From assembly GCF_905475395.1 (NCBI RefSeq), contig NC_058342.1, forward strand, positions 21,362,640 to 21,426,639: a stretch of DNA of 64,000 nucleotides. Reading direction: 5' to 3'. The notes under the pieces are model-generated. The model ran no database searches. It saw only the letters and a program-made list of their open reading frames with translations, and was not told the DNA's origin. Each line of letters starts with the position of its first letter. The first letter of the stretch is position 1. Made by a program: the position numbers and the translations under genes. Origin of the DNA: Chrysoperla carnea. Its lineage: Eukaryota; Arthropoda; Insecta; Neuroptera; Chrysopidae. Shown piece after piece: positions 39,701 to 54,700 of this stretch.

Positions 39701-42700
39701 TGTTATCAAATATTGACAACAAATGGTTTTGTATTGTATGTGAATCAGATGCTTGACCTAAACATAAATTTAACATTAAAACAAGTGAAAACAAACAATT
39801 TACTGAGTTAGTTGCCCTATTAGCTTAGTTGGTTAAGACGTAAGCAATTCCGTCCGCGGTATGCTTATGCACAAAATAATTTAATTAATGGTTGCAATAG
39901 TAGCACTCAGCCTCTGAAATTGAGGAGCTGATAAATGCAATTATCAGCGGAAAGATGGTAAAACACATATATGGTATCACAATGGGCTCTATAGCCTAAG
40001 TGTGCCCTTCATAGACAGCCAATATAACCTAAAGCTCAGCCTATTTAACCTCAAAGGTACCACAGGACTGCCGAATGTCCTTAAGTTCAGCTGGCGAAAC
40101 AAATGAATGAAAACCTGCAATGGGTCTAGGGACGCCGTGGAATTCCAGTTATTCGTGTAACTGAGGAACTTGCTAGAAATTGCACGAGGCTGTCGGACAT
40201 AAGAATGAATAGGCATCCGGGAGTTCAATTTGCGACCTGCAAACTGTTCCTAAATGAGGATATCTTTTATCGCTTCAAAGGGACTCTATAAGAAAAGTCG
40301 TTTCGGCTTTTAAAGGAGACTGAGTAGGTTTCAGGCACGCTGAATGACTAAGCCTACCAGTAGATCAAATTTTTTCAGGAGCTGTCACAGTGGGGAGGAA
40401 CAAGAAACGATGCCTTCTCTGTCACTATCCAGCTCTTGCCATGCAAAGAAAGTCTCTTTTCGGTCGGCCTGTCTTTGACAATCTCTCCGATCGAGAACTG
40501 ACCGGGGATGGACCAACCCTCTTTTCTGTATCACAATAGACCCTATGGCCTAAATGTGTCCCAGCACAGAACAGCCACTTTAACCTATACTCAGTGCCCG
40601 ACAAAACTGCGCCGCAGACCATTTGGTTACTGTTCTATAGCTATTCCAAAAAATGAAATGAAATACTCGTCAAATACAAATTTTTAAAATAATATTTCAT
40701 AAATAAATTGTTTTATGAAAGTGTCATACCCTTAATGGGAAACCCTATATTTCGGCGCAATTTTATGCCAATGGGTGTATATTAAATACTTGAAATTCTT
40801 ACCAAGTATTTCCAATAAAGCTGGATCTGACACAAAAAAGAATCGTGGAAACATTGTACGTTTCTTTTCCAAATATCCACTCAAAGATTTTTGACACAAC
40901 TCCAATTGTTCTTGCAAATGCGGCAACAATTGTTTTAACATATCATCACCAATACAACACGATACAACACCGGGTGTTTCATGTGCTCGTTGCATAATTT
41001 TTTGCCAAGATTTATCAATTTTTGAAAAACGTTTCGCTTCTTTTGGTAATTGTTTTGCAATATCACCACCCACAAATACGGCTTCTAAGTATACCCACAT
41101 ATTTTGTACAAGTAACCACCGTTCTAGAATTTCATTTGTATTGGACAGATCGTGTACCCAATGTGTTATTTGTTTTTTGAATGGTGCATTGTAACGGTTG
41201 GACATTAGAGAACCTAATATCATTAAACTATCTTCTAGTTGGCCAATACTTTCAGCGGTCGTATCACCACGCAACAGCAGTTCACCACGATTGTTAAATG
41301 TCATGAAGGTTAGTTCGTGACTTGTCCATTCTGTTGTTACTTGTCGTAATTTCGCTTCAATATCTTTTTCTTTCATTGCCGATATGCAAATATCCTTTAA
41401 AACAATAGAAATATTGGTAAGGAATTTTAAGCTATAAACAAAATTTGGTCTAAGTGTTTGAAAATAATTTTGTCTTCCAGTATAAGAGTAAAAATGAGAC
41501 AAGTACTTGTTGGTCACGCATAACCTTAGGGTTCCGTCTTTCATACTTTGGAAGCGGTGATGTAACGCACCCAACTCTCTTATCACCAAAATGGATGACA
41601 GCGTTTTTGATAGAATAAAAAGTTTTAAAATTTAATTTAAATATATGGCAAGAAAGAGTATTAATTTTACCAGAATATAACTTTTGTGGCTTTTTATTAG
41701 GAAAATCAACCTTTTGAAGTACTTTTTCAAACATTTTAGAATGTCCTATTGTTTTACACGTAAAATCTATGTACAGTTTTAAATATTTTTAAAATAAAAT
41801 AGTCATAATTCATTGAGTATAACAGAAAAGATGGCTATGAATTGTTTTACATTTACTATTTTAAATATCAAATTAAATTTAATTTTTGCTTTTTTTTTAA
41901 ATGTATCTTTATAAATTATAGCTCATGTGTTATTCTGATTTATGAGCTATATTATTGTTAAGTTTCATTTAAATCCATTACTTTGTTTTTTGCATGAAAG
42001 CGTAACAAACACACAAACAAACAAACATCCTTATTTTCATATTTATAATATATAGGGATTATTTACCCCCCCCCGCCCTTAAAATTTTCAGAATTGATTT
42101 AGACTTAGTCCAACTTCATATCAAAAATCAAGCTTTTTAATTGTGTGTCTTTCATAAAAACGGTTAATTTGGTAGTTTTGTTTTAATTTGGAGTAAATAC
42201 TCACCTCAATATCTTCTTTGTATTTTAATAATGGAGCTTCCAATATATTTTTTAAACAGAATCCTTCATTTTCTAAATCAAACGTATGATGTAACACATC
42301 CATAATACGTTGCCAATGACGTGGTTTCATTGCTTTATTTGCCATTAATTCCAATAATGGACACATATCATTAAAATCATCAATTGTCTTCTTTAATGCA
42401 AAGAACGCCGGCCATTCTTTTAAACCTTTTGGTAATTTACGGCAACGATTTTGGAATTCCATTAATTCATTATTAATTTCTTCAATATTTACTTCACTCC
42501 AAGGTATATCATAATAGCTACTCACGCGATCGATTACATCGTTATATAATTTATATAATTTTTGTAATAAATTTAGTTCTTTACGTATTTGTCCTAATTC
42601 TGGATAATCAGTCACATCCAGACCAAATAATTCTTCGCCATTTTGATATGTTTGTAATTTTCTCCACATACCATCAAAACGATTCTAGTTTAATAGAAAT

Positions 42701-45700
42701 GAAAAAGGAAAATTAGAAACAATTTGAAAAAAGTATTCATTCCGATTGATACTGATTCAAAATTTTAAATCAGAATGAATAGAATTGAATATACAAATTA
42801 AAAAAGACAATAAATAACTCACTTGAAATAGTATTAAACGGTCAGATGCATCTCTAGGCGATAAACCTGTTTGCATTGGTCCAGCATTTTCATATTCAAA
42901 ACAATATGTTTCTTTTTCAATACGAAACAATTCTAAATTATCTTTCAATTCTTGTTCTAATCCTGGTTGCATTGCTAATAGACCTGCATGTACAGATTGC
43001 GCACGATTTTGTAATGTACGCCATGAGTAACGTAAATTATCCACTTGTTCCATTACTTCACGTTCAATTTGTATATCATGTCTCGATAATATATTAAATG
43101 CTTCCTAAAAATTTAAAATTATATTTGAAAAATATATCTTTGTATTATATCAAAGAGGGGAGCAAGTTGCTTTATGAAGAATGGCAAGAGTATGAATTGT
43201 AGGTATATATAAAACGCGAAAATACATTTTTATTTTAAAATTAGACCTATTTTACCATTTGGGGGTCACAGACAATGAAACCCGGATTTATACTGGTGAG
43301 ACCCGTGGTCTTTTTTTGTGTTTTCGTGTGGAGGATTTACCTAAAAATTTCTTTTTTTACTATTCCCCTTTTCCCCCTTTTATCGTATGGCGGCTCTTTT
43401 CCTAAAAACTTGTAAAAAATGATTTTTTTAGTTTTTATACCCTATATATGAAATATATTAGAGTATATTAAGTTTAATCCCAAGTTTGTAACGCTTAGAA
43501 ATATTGATGCTACAAACAAAATTTTGATATAGGTGTTCATAAAATTAATCTAGTTAGTCTACTTCCGTTTGTCGAGCCATCCATTTCGATTTTGACTAAT
43601 TAGAAGTTTCCGTGAGCTGCAGAATTACGCACGAGTCGACTACTATATAAAAACTTGCTTATGGAAAGGTTGGATCAATAAGTGGAATAATTACCTCAAT
43701 TGGATCAATGCGTAGTTCCATATCAACCTCTTGTTGACGTATTTTACCTAATGTATCCATAATTACACGTACATCATCTAAATCTTTTATTTGCCGTTCT
43801 AATTTACGTTGCATTTCACCCATTACTGCATAGACGTAATCCATTTCGCGACGATATTTTTTCTTCATTACCAGACCAATCCTAAAATACATGTGGAGCT
43901 ATTTTACATTTGACCTCTCAGGGGTGCGCCTAACCCCTTTTTTGAGGGGGGTGGGGTAGTTGTTTGGTTTTTACAGTTTTTTACAAATTACAAAAAAAAA
44001 ACTAATAAATAAAAAAAGTTAAAATAAAAGATCTAGTTTATTTAATTGTGCACATTTTTGTTTTATTTTTGACTTACTAGCTTCAAAATTGACCGAGATA
44101 TGCCAATTTTAAAATGGAATTTTTTTCAGCTTCAATGAAATGAAAAAATATCCGTCTTGTAAGCCGTTACAAATAGAACAAAAGTTTAAATGTAAAATTT
44201 AGTCCTAATTTGCGCCTTCACGAGTCACCCAAAAGTTGTTTATTTTTTTATGAGAAACATTTTTTACATTTACACTTTTGTTCTATCTCTAACGGTTTAC
44301 AAGAAGAAAATTTGACGAAAAATCGTATAACTTGAAAAAATAGACAAACTTTGAAAAGCAGTATCTTCGAAATTTTTGTTCCTATAAGAACCGGCTTGAT
44401 CTCAAATTGTTGCAAATTAAGCCTTCTTTAGAAAGAAATATTACAGTTTTTGATGAAAAATCAGTCTTTTTGGGTCAAAATCGGTTGAAATAAGATCAAA
44501 ATTTTCGAGGTTTTTCTTATTTTTCGGCATCCGGCTGTTTCCCGATATCGAAAATTTGGATTTGACATTGCTTTTACATTGCAAACAAGAAATAAAAATT
44601 AATGAGTTAAATAAGGAAAATATGAGGGTGTCTTCATCTTAAATGCGACACATTGTTCTTAGATTGTTTAAAATTGTGTCAATTATTATAAACATATAAC
44701 ATTTAAAACTAACCTTTGCGTGGAATTTTTAATTTCAAGTAATAATGCACTTTTTAATTTATCTGCAGATACTTTTAAACTGTTATAAAATCCAATTGTT
44801 TGTGGTTCAGTTTCTAAACGTGCTTCAAGTTCACTATGTCTTCGTAACCAACGATCAAAATCAGCTAAACCAGCTGCCAACATTTCGCGTTTATTTTTCT
44901 CATTACGCCATAAAAATGAATATGGTTTGAAACGATTCATAAAATCATTTATATCCTAATAAAAATGTAAAAATTATTATTACTAAATAAATTAAACTGG
45001 TTGTTTTAGAAATTGTATACAAATTTCTTGAATAGACTCAGGACAAAACAATGTTCCTTCTCTTTTCTGAATTGTTTTGGTTTTTACTTTTAAACTTAAA
45101 TAAATTTCGAGTGCCCAAGAACTTTGTAATTCCTTTTTTATGCATTTTTATTAGGGAACATTCAACAATTGCGTTAAGTCTTTTTAAACTGTTTTTCATA
45201 TCGACAAAATTGCAATTTTTGGCGTATTTGGCAACATGATTTTTACCAATACAGTGGAGCCTAGTTAAGTGAGACATCAATTGAAATGCAAATTTGCCTT
45301 ACTTAAAGATATTTTCACTTAACCAGTGTCTTAGTTATCAGGTATAAATAAATATCTGTGTCATTTACAGAGGGTTCTATTAATAGAGGCCAGAATACAG
45401 GTTATTTCAGTTATAGAGGTGCGATTATGAAATAAAATAATGTATAAAGTAATGAGTTTTAATCTTAATTACGAATCAAAAAATGGCATCCATGATTTTT
45501 TATTATTTTGGTAATTCACATGCAATGTTTTAAAACCTTTCAAACATCTTGAAGTTTTAGATTTTCTGATTAATAGAATAAGCAGCTTTTCAGTCCCTGA
45601 CATGTAAGCATTTAGTAGTACTGTAACGTGTTCTTTATTAAGTTTTCCGCCATGACAGAACTCACCTTTGAAAGTGAAAGTTTTATTGGGTAGACACTTA

Positions 45701-48700
45701 TGAAATAAACCCGCTTCGTCTGCGTAAAAAATATGCAGAATAATTTCGCAGAAGAACTGGCATGTCTTCAATCCATTGGCTACATTTGTTAACATCAACA
45801 GCGTTACTTTCTCTACAAATTGCTTAGAAATTATTATCTCTATAAAGGAATAAAACTCAGAGTACATCCTTTGCGTAAAAAATTTTTATTTTAGAGATTA
45901 TTATGATGCATTTAAGTATGATGCATTAATTATTATTGAATATTAAACAAACCCCTAGCCCCACTCAATTTCATTTTTCCGCCATATCCTGCGCCAAGGG
46001 CCAACAATTTTTGTAATTACTATAACTACATAGTTCAATCTTTCTCGGAGGTATAATTGTTAAACGTAATTGTTGAATGTGCTTTAAATATATATAGATA
46101 ATTAATTACTTTTTTAATATTATCAGTACATGTTGTAATTAATGTAACTGACTTTAAAATTTCCTTATTCTCCATAATTTGATTATAAAAATTACGTTGT
46201 TGGAATGGAAATTCTGGTTCTTTGTCATCTGCCATACGATAAAAGCGTTTACGAAACACACGAATTCCTTCACGTGGTATTTGTTGAGAGTTTTGTTGAT
46301 GAACACGGTGATGATGATGGCCGCCGCCTTGAACGCCGCCAACATTTTCACTAGCCTGCTCCAGTCGAGAGACAACTTCTAATATTGCTTGAGATTTGCG
46401 TCCAGCAAGTTTCTTCCAAGTTGGACGCTGTACGTGTTGCATTCCACATGCAGGTTTTTATTTGATTCAGATTGCAGTCAGTTCATTCCGCATGCATATG
46501 ATATGAATTAGGGATTACAATCAGGGATAGCAATGTGACAAGGATATAAGGAATTAACTCGAACGATTTCATAGATGTTTAACAAAAAAATCATTCAAAA
46601 AATCAAGAATAAAAAAAAATATCCGTTCAAAAAATAAACACAAGCCGGTTGATTAAAATTGTTTTAATCAAAGTTGCAATTGTGCAAAAAATATTTAAAA
46701 TTCCCAAAAATGTAGTTATTTAATTTGGGGTGATATGTACACATGTGTGTTTTGGATTTACGAGGAATAACAGGATTCGGTTCAGGAATTAAACATAAAA
46801 ATTCATTTTGTGAATATCATTTTTAGGAAAATTTTTGATTATATCTTGTAGTAATTAATTAACTTTACCATCCCAGTTTTTTTTTTTTTTTTTTTTTTAA
46901 GAGGTACTATTATTTGCATAGTTTTCCAAGCCCGGGATTTAAAATCAAAGCGAAGAAAACAAGCAAAAGAATATTTGATTTCAAAAAAATAACAAACTAT
47001 ACAATTTTAGAATATATCAGCAGATACCTATAGCTTTACGAGGTAAAAAGTATTTCCCTCTGTTTGCTGTTCAGTAGTCAGAAGCTACAATTTCATTTAT
47101 AAACTTTTGACTAGGAATCAAAATCAACAAGCCATATGATTTTTAAAATGTTTCCATTATGGCAAACAAATTGGGAATCACAAGACTGGTGTCCGGATCA
47201 AGATTTACCACCATTGAACAATCCAATATAGCATTAGAATTTCAACTGCTGGCTAAGCTCCAACTAAAACTAATAAAGACTTGGTTTACCAGTTTTTTCC
47301 CAAGCCTCTCCCAGTTTTGATTTACCAATCATTACCCAAGCCACAACCAGTCTAATGAATGAAGCGAAAGTTTAGAATGTTTTGCCCATGTCTGGGCAAA
47401 GGCTAATATATTGGTCAAAGTGAATTAACCAAGTTTGTTCTTAATAATTATTCCTATTTTTAGCTTTTATGGTGGTTGATAGAATAATCGAGAGAATAAA
47501 GTCGTCCAATATGCCGCAAGTACATATAGGTACTAAGAAACATGTAATTGTTAGATGGTGAAGGTTAAACACGGGTAGTTGTCATTTGTTAAATAAACTG
47601 CTCCAATTTATTAAGAGAACAAAATTTTTACACAAAATTTTATCTAAATTTCAAACAGCTGTATCTCTGCGAAAAATCATCGAATTCAGAACTTCAATAG
47701 CTCAATTGAAAACTTGTACAATCTAGTTTTGGCATCTACTGGTAAAAAATTTTGCACCCATTGTCGCTTTGCACGGAGGGTTGAAAGGGTGAGAAATGTT
47801 TTCTCCAAATTTTATGTAAAGTTTAAAAGCGTACCAAAATTTTTTAAATCATTTTACAAAAAATTTGTTTAAAGCACTGGAAAGCTTGTATATTTTTCTT
47901 GAAAATGAGTATATAAACAAAATCCCGTACGGGCTTGGACCAAGATATTGACTTCCCGAGCAAAATTGACACTTCTGGGTTTAAAATCTTCCATCTTTTG
48001 AAATAATCATAGCACTAAAAATTTTTTTATATCATTCGCAAACTTACACTGCCTCTTTTTAAGCCCTGGCATATTGTTTTGTAAAAACTTGTATAACTCC
48101 CCTAATTTTCGTTTTTAAAACATGAAAAAAAAATAAAATTTTTTCGTATTTTAGGTGTTTTTTCACCTGGCCGCCATTTAAAAAAAAAAAAAGACGTTAT
48201 CTAAAATCTTATCAGGCTCATTAGAAAACTAGTACTTTGAAGTTTTGGACTTTTTTGCTCAAAAACCTTAAACTCTTTTTATAATTCTTTGTAATAATCG
48301 CTTTTGAAGGTAAAGGATGGTAAAACTAATCAATTTAATATTATTAATCAATGGTAAATTTTAGGTAGATTTCGAAAACTGATTTAACGCGATTAGCGTG
48401 ATTAGCTTTATAGGTAGAAAGAGTGTTATAATTTTTTTCAATATTCGCAATAAAATAAAGTAATCCACAATAAGTAAAACAGGTTTTCCCTCCATTTTTT
48501 CTTGTAAAACAAACCAAACCTTATCCCATAAACACATTCCAATTGAAATAATGCAATACTTATAATGTTTTCGACAGATCAAAACATAACACACATTGTG
48601 TTGACGAATATTCCCGATTTATACTAATGTTCAAATTTTGTAATACTTTATAATACACAATTCGCAATCGGGAATATTCTTCAACACAACGCGTGTTGTG

Positions 48701-51700
48701 TTTTGATATGCCGAAAACATCAATATATCCTTAATTTTCTAAAGCATAAGCAAAAAAAGAATAATATAAGGATGAAAGCACAATGTGCTAATAACATTTG
48801 ACAGAAAACATGATGTAGAGTTGGTTTATTTTATGTTGGACCTTACAAGCAAAGAGAATAAATATTATTACATGTATATATGTATTATTATTTACTCTCT
48901 TTGTTTGTAAGACCCAACATAAAATAAACCTTTTCTACATATTTTATTTTATTTTGTTAAGTTTCTGTAATTATTTTTAATAAATAAAGTTTAGTTGTTT
49001 TTGTTGAAAAAGAAGTTATATCACGAGTTAAATTTCTAACGTCAATTTCATGTCAATATCAGTTGTATATATTATTTATTGATTTTTACTCTACTTCAAC
49101 TTCGAAATCTACCTTTTAAATTCACATTACCATCGTGTTTTAAAAATATTTGTTTTAGATTTAAATATAGTGCGAATCAAATTACATGAATTAAAAAACA
49201 TTCCTAGTTCATAACCGTTCATAACTTACATGCTGTTAAACAATTTAAACAAGAGGTTGAATGCTGAACTTAGTGGACGAACACAATTTTTTTTTTTTTT
49301 AATTGCATTTATATGTGATCAGCAATAAAAGTAAGTACATGACAATGTGTGGGATTAACATTCATTCATATTTTATTTGTAGAACTTAAGGGTGTTCCGT
49401 AATATTCACCAGTATACTGGCCAGTGCTCATGTCGTCAGAAGTCGGCTCCATATTGTAAAAAATACTCACTCGTAATTGACGTAATTACACGCACTGGCC
49501 AGTATATTTCAGAACGATTCGCCAGTATGGCGTCGGTTTATGGCGTCATTAGCACTGGCCAGTATACTGGTGAATATTACAGAGCCACTCTAAATAAATT
49601 AGTTTTGTGTATTGTATTTACAAAAAATAAACAAACATGGACTTAATAATTATTCTAGAACTAAGTAAATAAGAAATGAATGTCAGTGGGATAAAATCTA
49701 ATTTTTCAAAATTTTTACTCCCCAAATAATGTAGGAAACGAAACCGAGAAATCAGTCCAACCCAGGAAAAAACTCCGTGCCGGTAGATTTTTATAGGAGC
49801 TGGTGGAAGATGTTTTTCTCGAAGAGTGTCCCAAGAAGAGTGTTTTGCCCAAATTGTATTTTGAGCCATTCTAAAGAGTTTTTGACTCTTGAGATTTTTT
49901 GAGAAGTTAAAAGCTGAGAGGCAAACATGCTGAATACTTGAAGCAGTATAGTAGGACTATTGCAGAAACTTTAACAGTCGGAAGGAAAAAGGAATTATGA
50001 TCCACCTTCCTTGTCACTTTTAACGCCCAGTAGAAGATACATATAAAAAAATAATTCCCATAGAAAATATGTTGATTGAGACAAATATCTTTTGTCGGAC
50101 CCAGAAAATGTTTATGGCTTGTGAAAATTATTATTATATATTTCTTGAATAGTTATACTTTATAATTATTGTAGAACACAAAAATTTAAAACTTAATAAC
50201 AACTTAATGTTAAAGACCACTGACATTCATTGTGTTACAACTTTGGTTAATAAGAAGAGATGATTTAGCAAGTACTTATTACAAACGATTACTTTTTTAT
50301 CATTTATTAAATTATATACATGTGATCACAATAAACACAGTTTTGAGGCTTCTTGTGGGACAAAATTTTGAATTATTTCATTTTAAAACTGGGATTTTTA
50401 ACACAGTATCTTATGGAAGAACTCACAATAGTGTTAATTGTATAAAAATTAATCGGTGATTCTTCTTCAAACAAGTTTTCATCATGAATAAAATTTATCA
50501 CAGATTCTGTTTATGAAAAAAAAAACATTGCCTTGCGGCGCTTTCCAAAAAGAAAATATAAAAAAACTTTCGTTTTTGACGCTTTTACCATATTCTTAGA
50601 GCATTTTATTACATTTACGTCACACAAATTACCTAGTTTACGATATTCTTAGAGCATTTGATTACATTTACGCCATACAAATTGCCAAGTTGACTAGTCA
50701 CGTGACGGCCGAAGCACTTTAAAATATGAATAAGGCAGTTTTAAACATCATCTCTTCTTTTGCTTAGACATTTTCTATACGTTATAATAGTATAAAAAAC
50801 AAAAAATCATTGATAAACATACCTGTTTAGTTTTAGCCCCGGTCCATTGACCTACGCCTCGTGATACTCCAGTAATATGTTTACTAGCAATCACTAAAGC
50901 TTCCTGCACTTCGTCTAATTTTGGTTTTAAGCATATATTTGGTATATTTAATATTGCATGTACAATAAATAACGGTTCATTGTATTCGCTGTTTTCTTTT
51001 GAATCCGATGTATCTCCGACTACACTCGATGATACAGATGAAGTCTCGGTATTCCCATCGCCATTTCCACCAATCCCTCCTCCACCATCCGACATAGATT
51101 CAGGTGGTAAAAATTTTTTACGTATGATCTCCAAAGAGTTTCGTGTAACTTTTATTAATACATCAATAACTTTACGACTGTAGTAGCGTCGCATTTCATT
51201 TGCTGCATTTCGAACTAAATCACGTATAGCTTTTGGTACACCTGCACCACCAGTTACTAAAATAGATTAGGAACAAATTTAAAATTTAGAAAAAATTAAA
51301 CAAAACGAATTAGTGACCAGTTGTTGCCGGATGGCTAACCAGCTAATTTTTTTGTGGGTAGAGTCGGTTACTTCGTTGATGGTAAGTTGAAAATTTGTAG
51401 GTAGCTTGATTGCTAGGTTAGGTTTGGTTAGAGTGGCTTTCCTGGTATGGGGCACAGTTAGACCAAAGAGTCCGTTGTGATAACAAAAGATAGTTGGCCC
51501 ATCCCCGGCCAACTTCATGAACCATTTGGAGCTGTTTAGGAACAACAAGAGTGCTTTGACGTCAACGAACTTGAGGCTCAAGCGAGTCCACCTCCTCGTG
51601 ACAAGTGCAGTAGTCATGGTACACTGTCCAGCCCAGGCGCTCAGCATGCCTGCCACGTAGCCACTGTCCTGTAGTATCCAAAACAATTTTGCTAATAGAG

Positions 51701-54700
51701 GCCCTTAAAAGTGATCTTCGGTACGCATACGATTGTACTCAGACGATATCTGTCTTGTAGTACCACGTTCTTCCGTCCACCTAAGATTGGCCGACTGATT
51801 CTAATTTCTCACTAAACTCATCCGATAACTGAAATTTTGAATTCAGTAGAATTTTACTTTTTTTAAGCAAATGGGTGCTTTGAACCATTTTTGTGAATCT
51901 CTAGAGGGGGCAGCTGCCCCTAACTGCTCCCCTTCTCTTGGCGACGCCCATTATTTCCTCACCTAAAATGTGTGGTTGTTCAAAACATTGATAAACTTGA
52001 CTCCAATCTTGATTTTGATTAGACGTCTGATTATTATCAACATCCATTGATTTATTGCTATCTTGATTTGCATCTGGTTGAAACAATGCATCAAGCTCTG
52101 AAGGTTGTTCACTTTCAAAATATTTTGCTGCATTTTTCACTAATTGTAAAATTTCTTCAACTGCTTCTTCTACCATTAAACTTTTACGGTGTAATGTAGA
52201 TGCTGATGTACGGCTTATGACTTCAGATTGTTCGATAAATTGTTCAATAGTCCATTGTTCACCATTTGCAGGTAATGCATGTAATGTTACTTCTTGCATT
52301 GTTGCTAGAACTTCGAGTATTCGATTTGAGTAGACATCATGAACACGATTCATCTATTTATTCAAATTTAAATGTCAAATATTTAGTTAAAAAAAATTAT
52401 AATCCAAGTATCATCTTTAAGTACTTACCAATATTTCAAAATTATTAATAGCCTCAATAGTTTTTTCAACAAAAGGTTCCCATTTCCTTCCAGCCCAATT
52501 TAAGGATTGAAATGCAGGTGTTAACATTGAAGACAAGCGTAACAAATGAGGTAAAAATAATGGACGTACTTCTAATTTTACCGATTTAACAGTTGTTAAA
52601 AATCTTTTTACCATGTACTAAAATTAAATTATATTTTTGTGCTATTGTAATAAAAAATTGCAATAATTATAACAAATAAGGGATTTCAAATAAAATTGAA
52701 AATAATGTATTTCATTTTCAATTAAAGTTAGGGTTGCCACCTGCTCGGGCTCGCCCGGTAATGACGGGCTTAGAAGGCTTTGCAGGGCGGCCGGGCTATC
52801 GCGTGATCAGGGTCGAAAAAGCAAAAATTAGCATTATGATTGCTGAACTCCAACCACGATGGATTTGACCTCAGTAACTAGAGTAGTGAGGATTGATTTT
52901 GTTCATGATTTTAGTGTTTATGGGACTTATTTTAGTGTATATAGGACTTTATAAATATTATCGAACATATTAAATGAGAACTCTAGGATATTTTGAAATA
53001 AACTTCTATTTTTGCCCCAATTTCCTAGATAAGTTTTTTGTGTTTTAAAAATACGTATTTCGACTACCAAGTAGTCATCATCAATATGAATTAGCTAATC
53101 GTAATTACTCTTATTATGTATGTTTCTCGTTGTTAATTTGGTGTCGGACTGCACGGCAATACAAAATAAATTTTGTACCCAATATTGCTTTTGGTCGCTA
53201 TGCTGAAAAGCATTTGTTCTTTCAAAATATTAAAATTAGACATTTCAAACTTCTAAACGCTTCTTTTTCTTCGCGATTTGACTAATATTAACAAAGTGAA
53301 TGGGGGATGAGTGGTTAATTTCGACGGTAAGTGAATTTCTTGTTTTATTTAACTATAAAAACATATTATTTTTGTTGGCAAACTCAATATTTTCATCTTT
53401 TTTGAAATCTCAAAATATAAATAATGGCAATATATTTACATGTAAATAATTATTAATTTTTTCAAAATGTTCACGCTTTGTTAATAACGTTCGTGCAACA
53501 ATTGGCATTGCTAAATTCAATTTTGCCAAACAATCAGCTTCACGTATAACTAACGCAATTCCAGTACAATAATTGACACGTATACATCCTGTTTGTTGAT
53601 CTAGCTTTAACAATGGTTGTGTTAACCATACATCAGCTTCACAAACATTTTGATCCATCCAAATGGCTAACATCTCATTCTCATAATTTTTTAATGTCTC
53701 TGACGTTACGTCATAACGTTTTAAAATATCGGACGTTGCAGGTTTTGTACTCAGAACAGGATGGGAACTTATACTGTCCACTAATTCTTTTAAATGTATC
53801 TGTAATGATCGACACCATCTAATTCGTCCAGCTATTGGTGGATAATTTCTAGCTAGTGGTGGATTATCACGTTGTTTTTTAAATAATTTCAATATACGAT
53901 CTGTTTCGTGATCGCAATACCTGAATAAAAGAAAATTGTGATTAAAGAACAGTTTTTAGGAAAACATGCTAAACGTGGATATCTGAGACACTGGGTAAAT
54001 GGAATATCACTATAAGTGAGACAAATTTTCGGGTACCTTGAGGTCGCAGTTACCAGATTCCACTGTAATTGATCTATTTACCTTAAAACACGATCATATT
54101 TATCATTCATATCAGTTAGTGGAACTTTTTCACTAACTTTTTCAAAACGAGGTAAAAAGCGTAATCCCTGTGGTGTTTCCCAAACCGTAGAAAAATTCAC
54201 TTCAATTAAATCACATAATTTATCTTTTAATTCATTGATACGTTTTGTAAACGTTGTAAAATCTTTATCAAATTCTGTGTTACGTTGATCCAAATAATCA
54301 TATTGTTTCGATGTAACAACTTTTTTGGTTTCATCAAAGATTTGTAAAACATCTTCCAATGTTTCACCTAGAAGGAGGCCTTCAACACGCTTTTCAAATA
54401 ATTTTGTGTAATCATCAACTAGTTTGAACATAGCAATAATTTTTGATAGACGATTACAGAATGTATCAAATTTTCCAAAGACGTAGTTTTCGGAGAAGTT
54501 TAATGGTTCTGCTCCACGAATAAAAGGCTGAGATTTGACAATCGTATATGTACGTCGGTACACCTGTTAAATTATTTAATTTTATTATTATTTAATCTGA
54601 GAGTTGGTGTGGTCATAAACATCAAAATATCAACCGTGTGTTTTTGGTCGTTGTGCAGATCCAAGATATTTTTTCTTAAGCAACACGGATCAAAAAAATA

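Noticed and set aside
45038..45280. 80-codon minus-strand frame beside the Tigger remnant
   Set aside because: It overlaps the terminal repeat of the element and has no recognisable domain.
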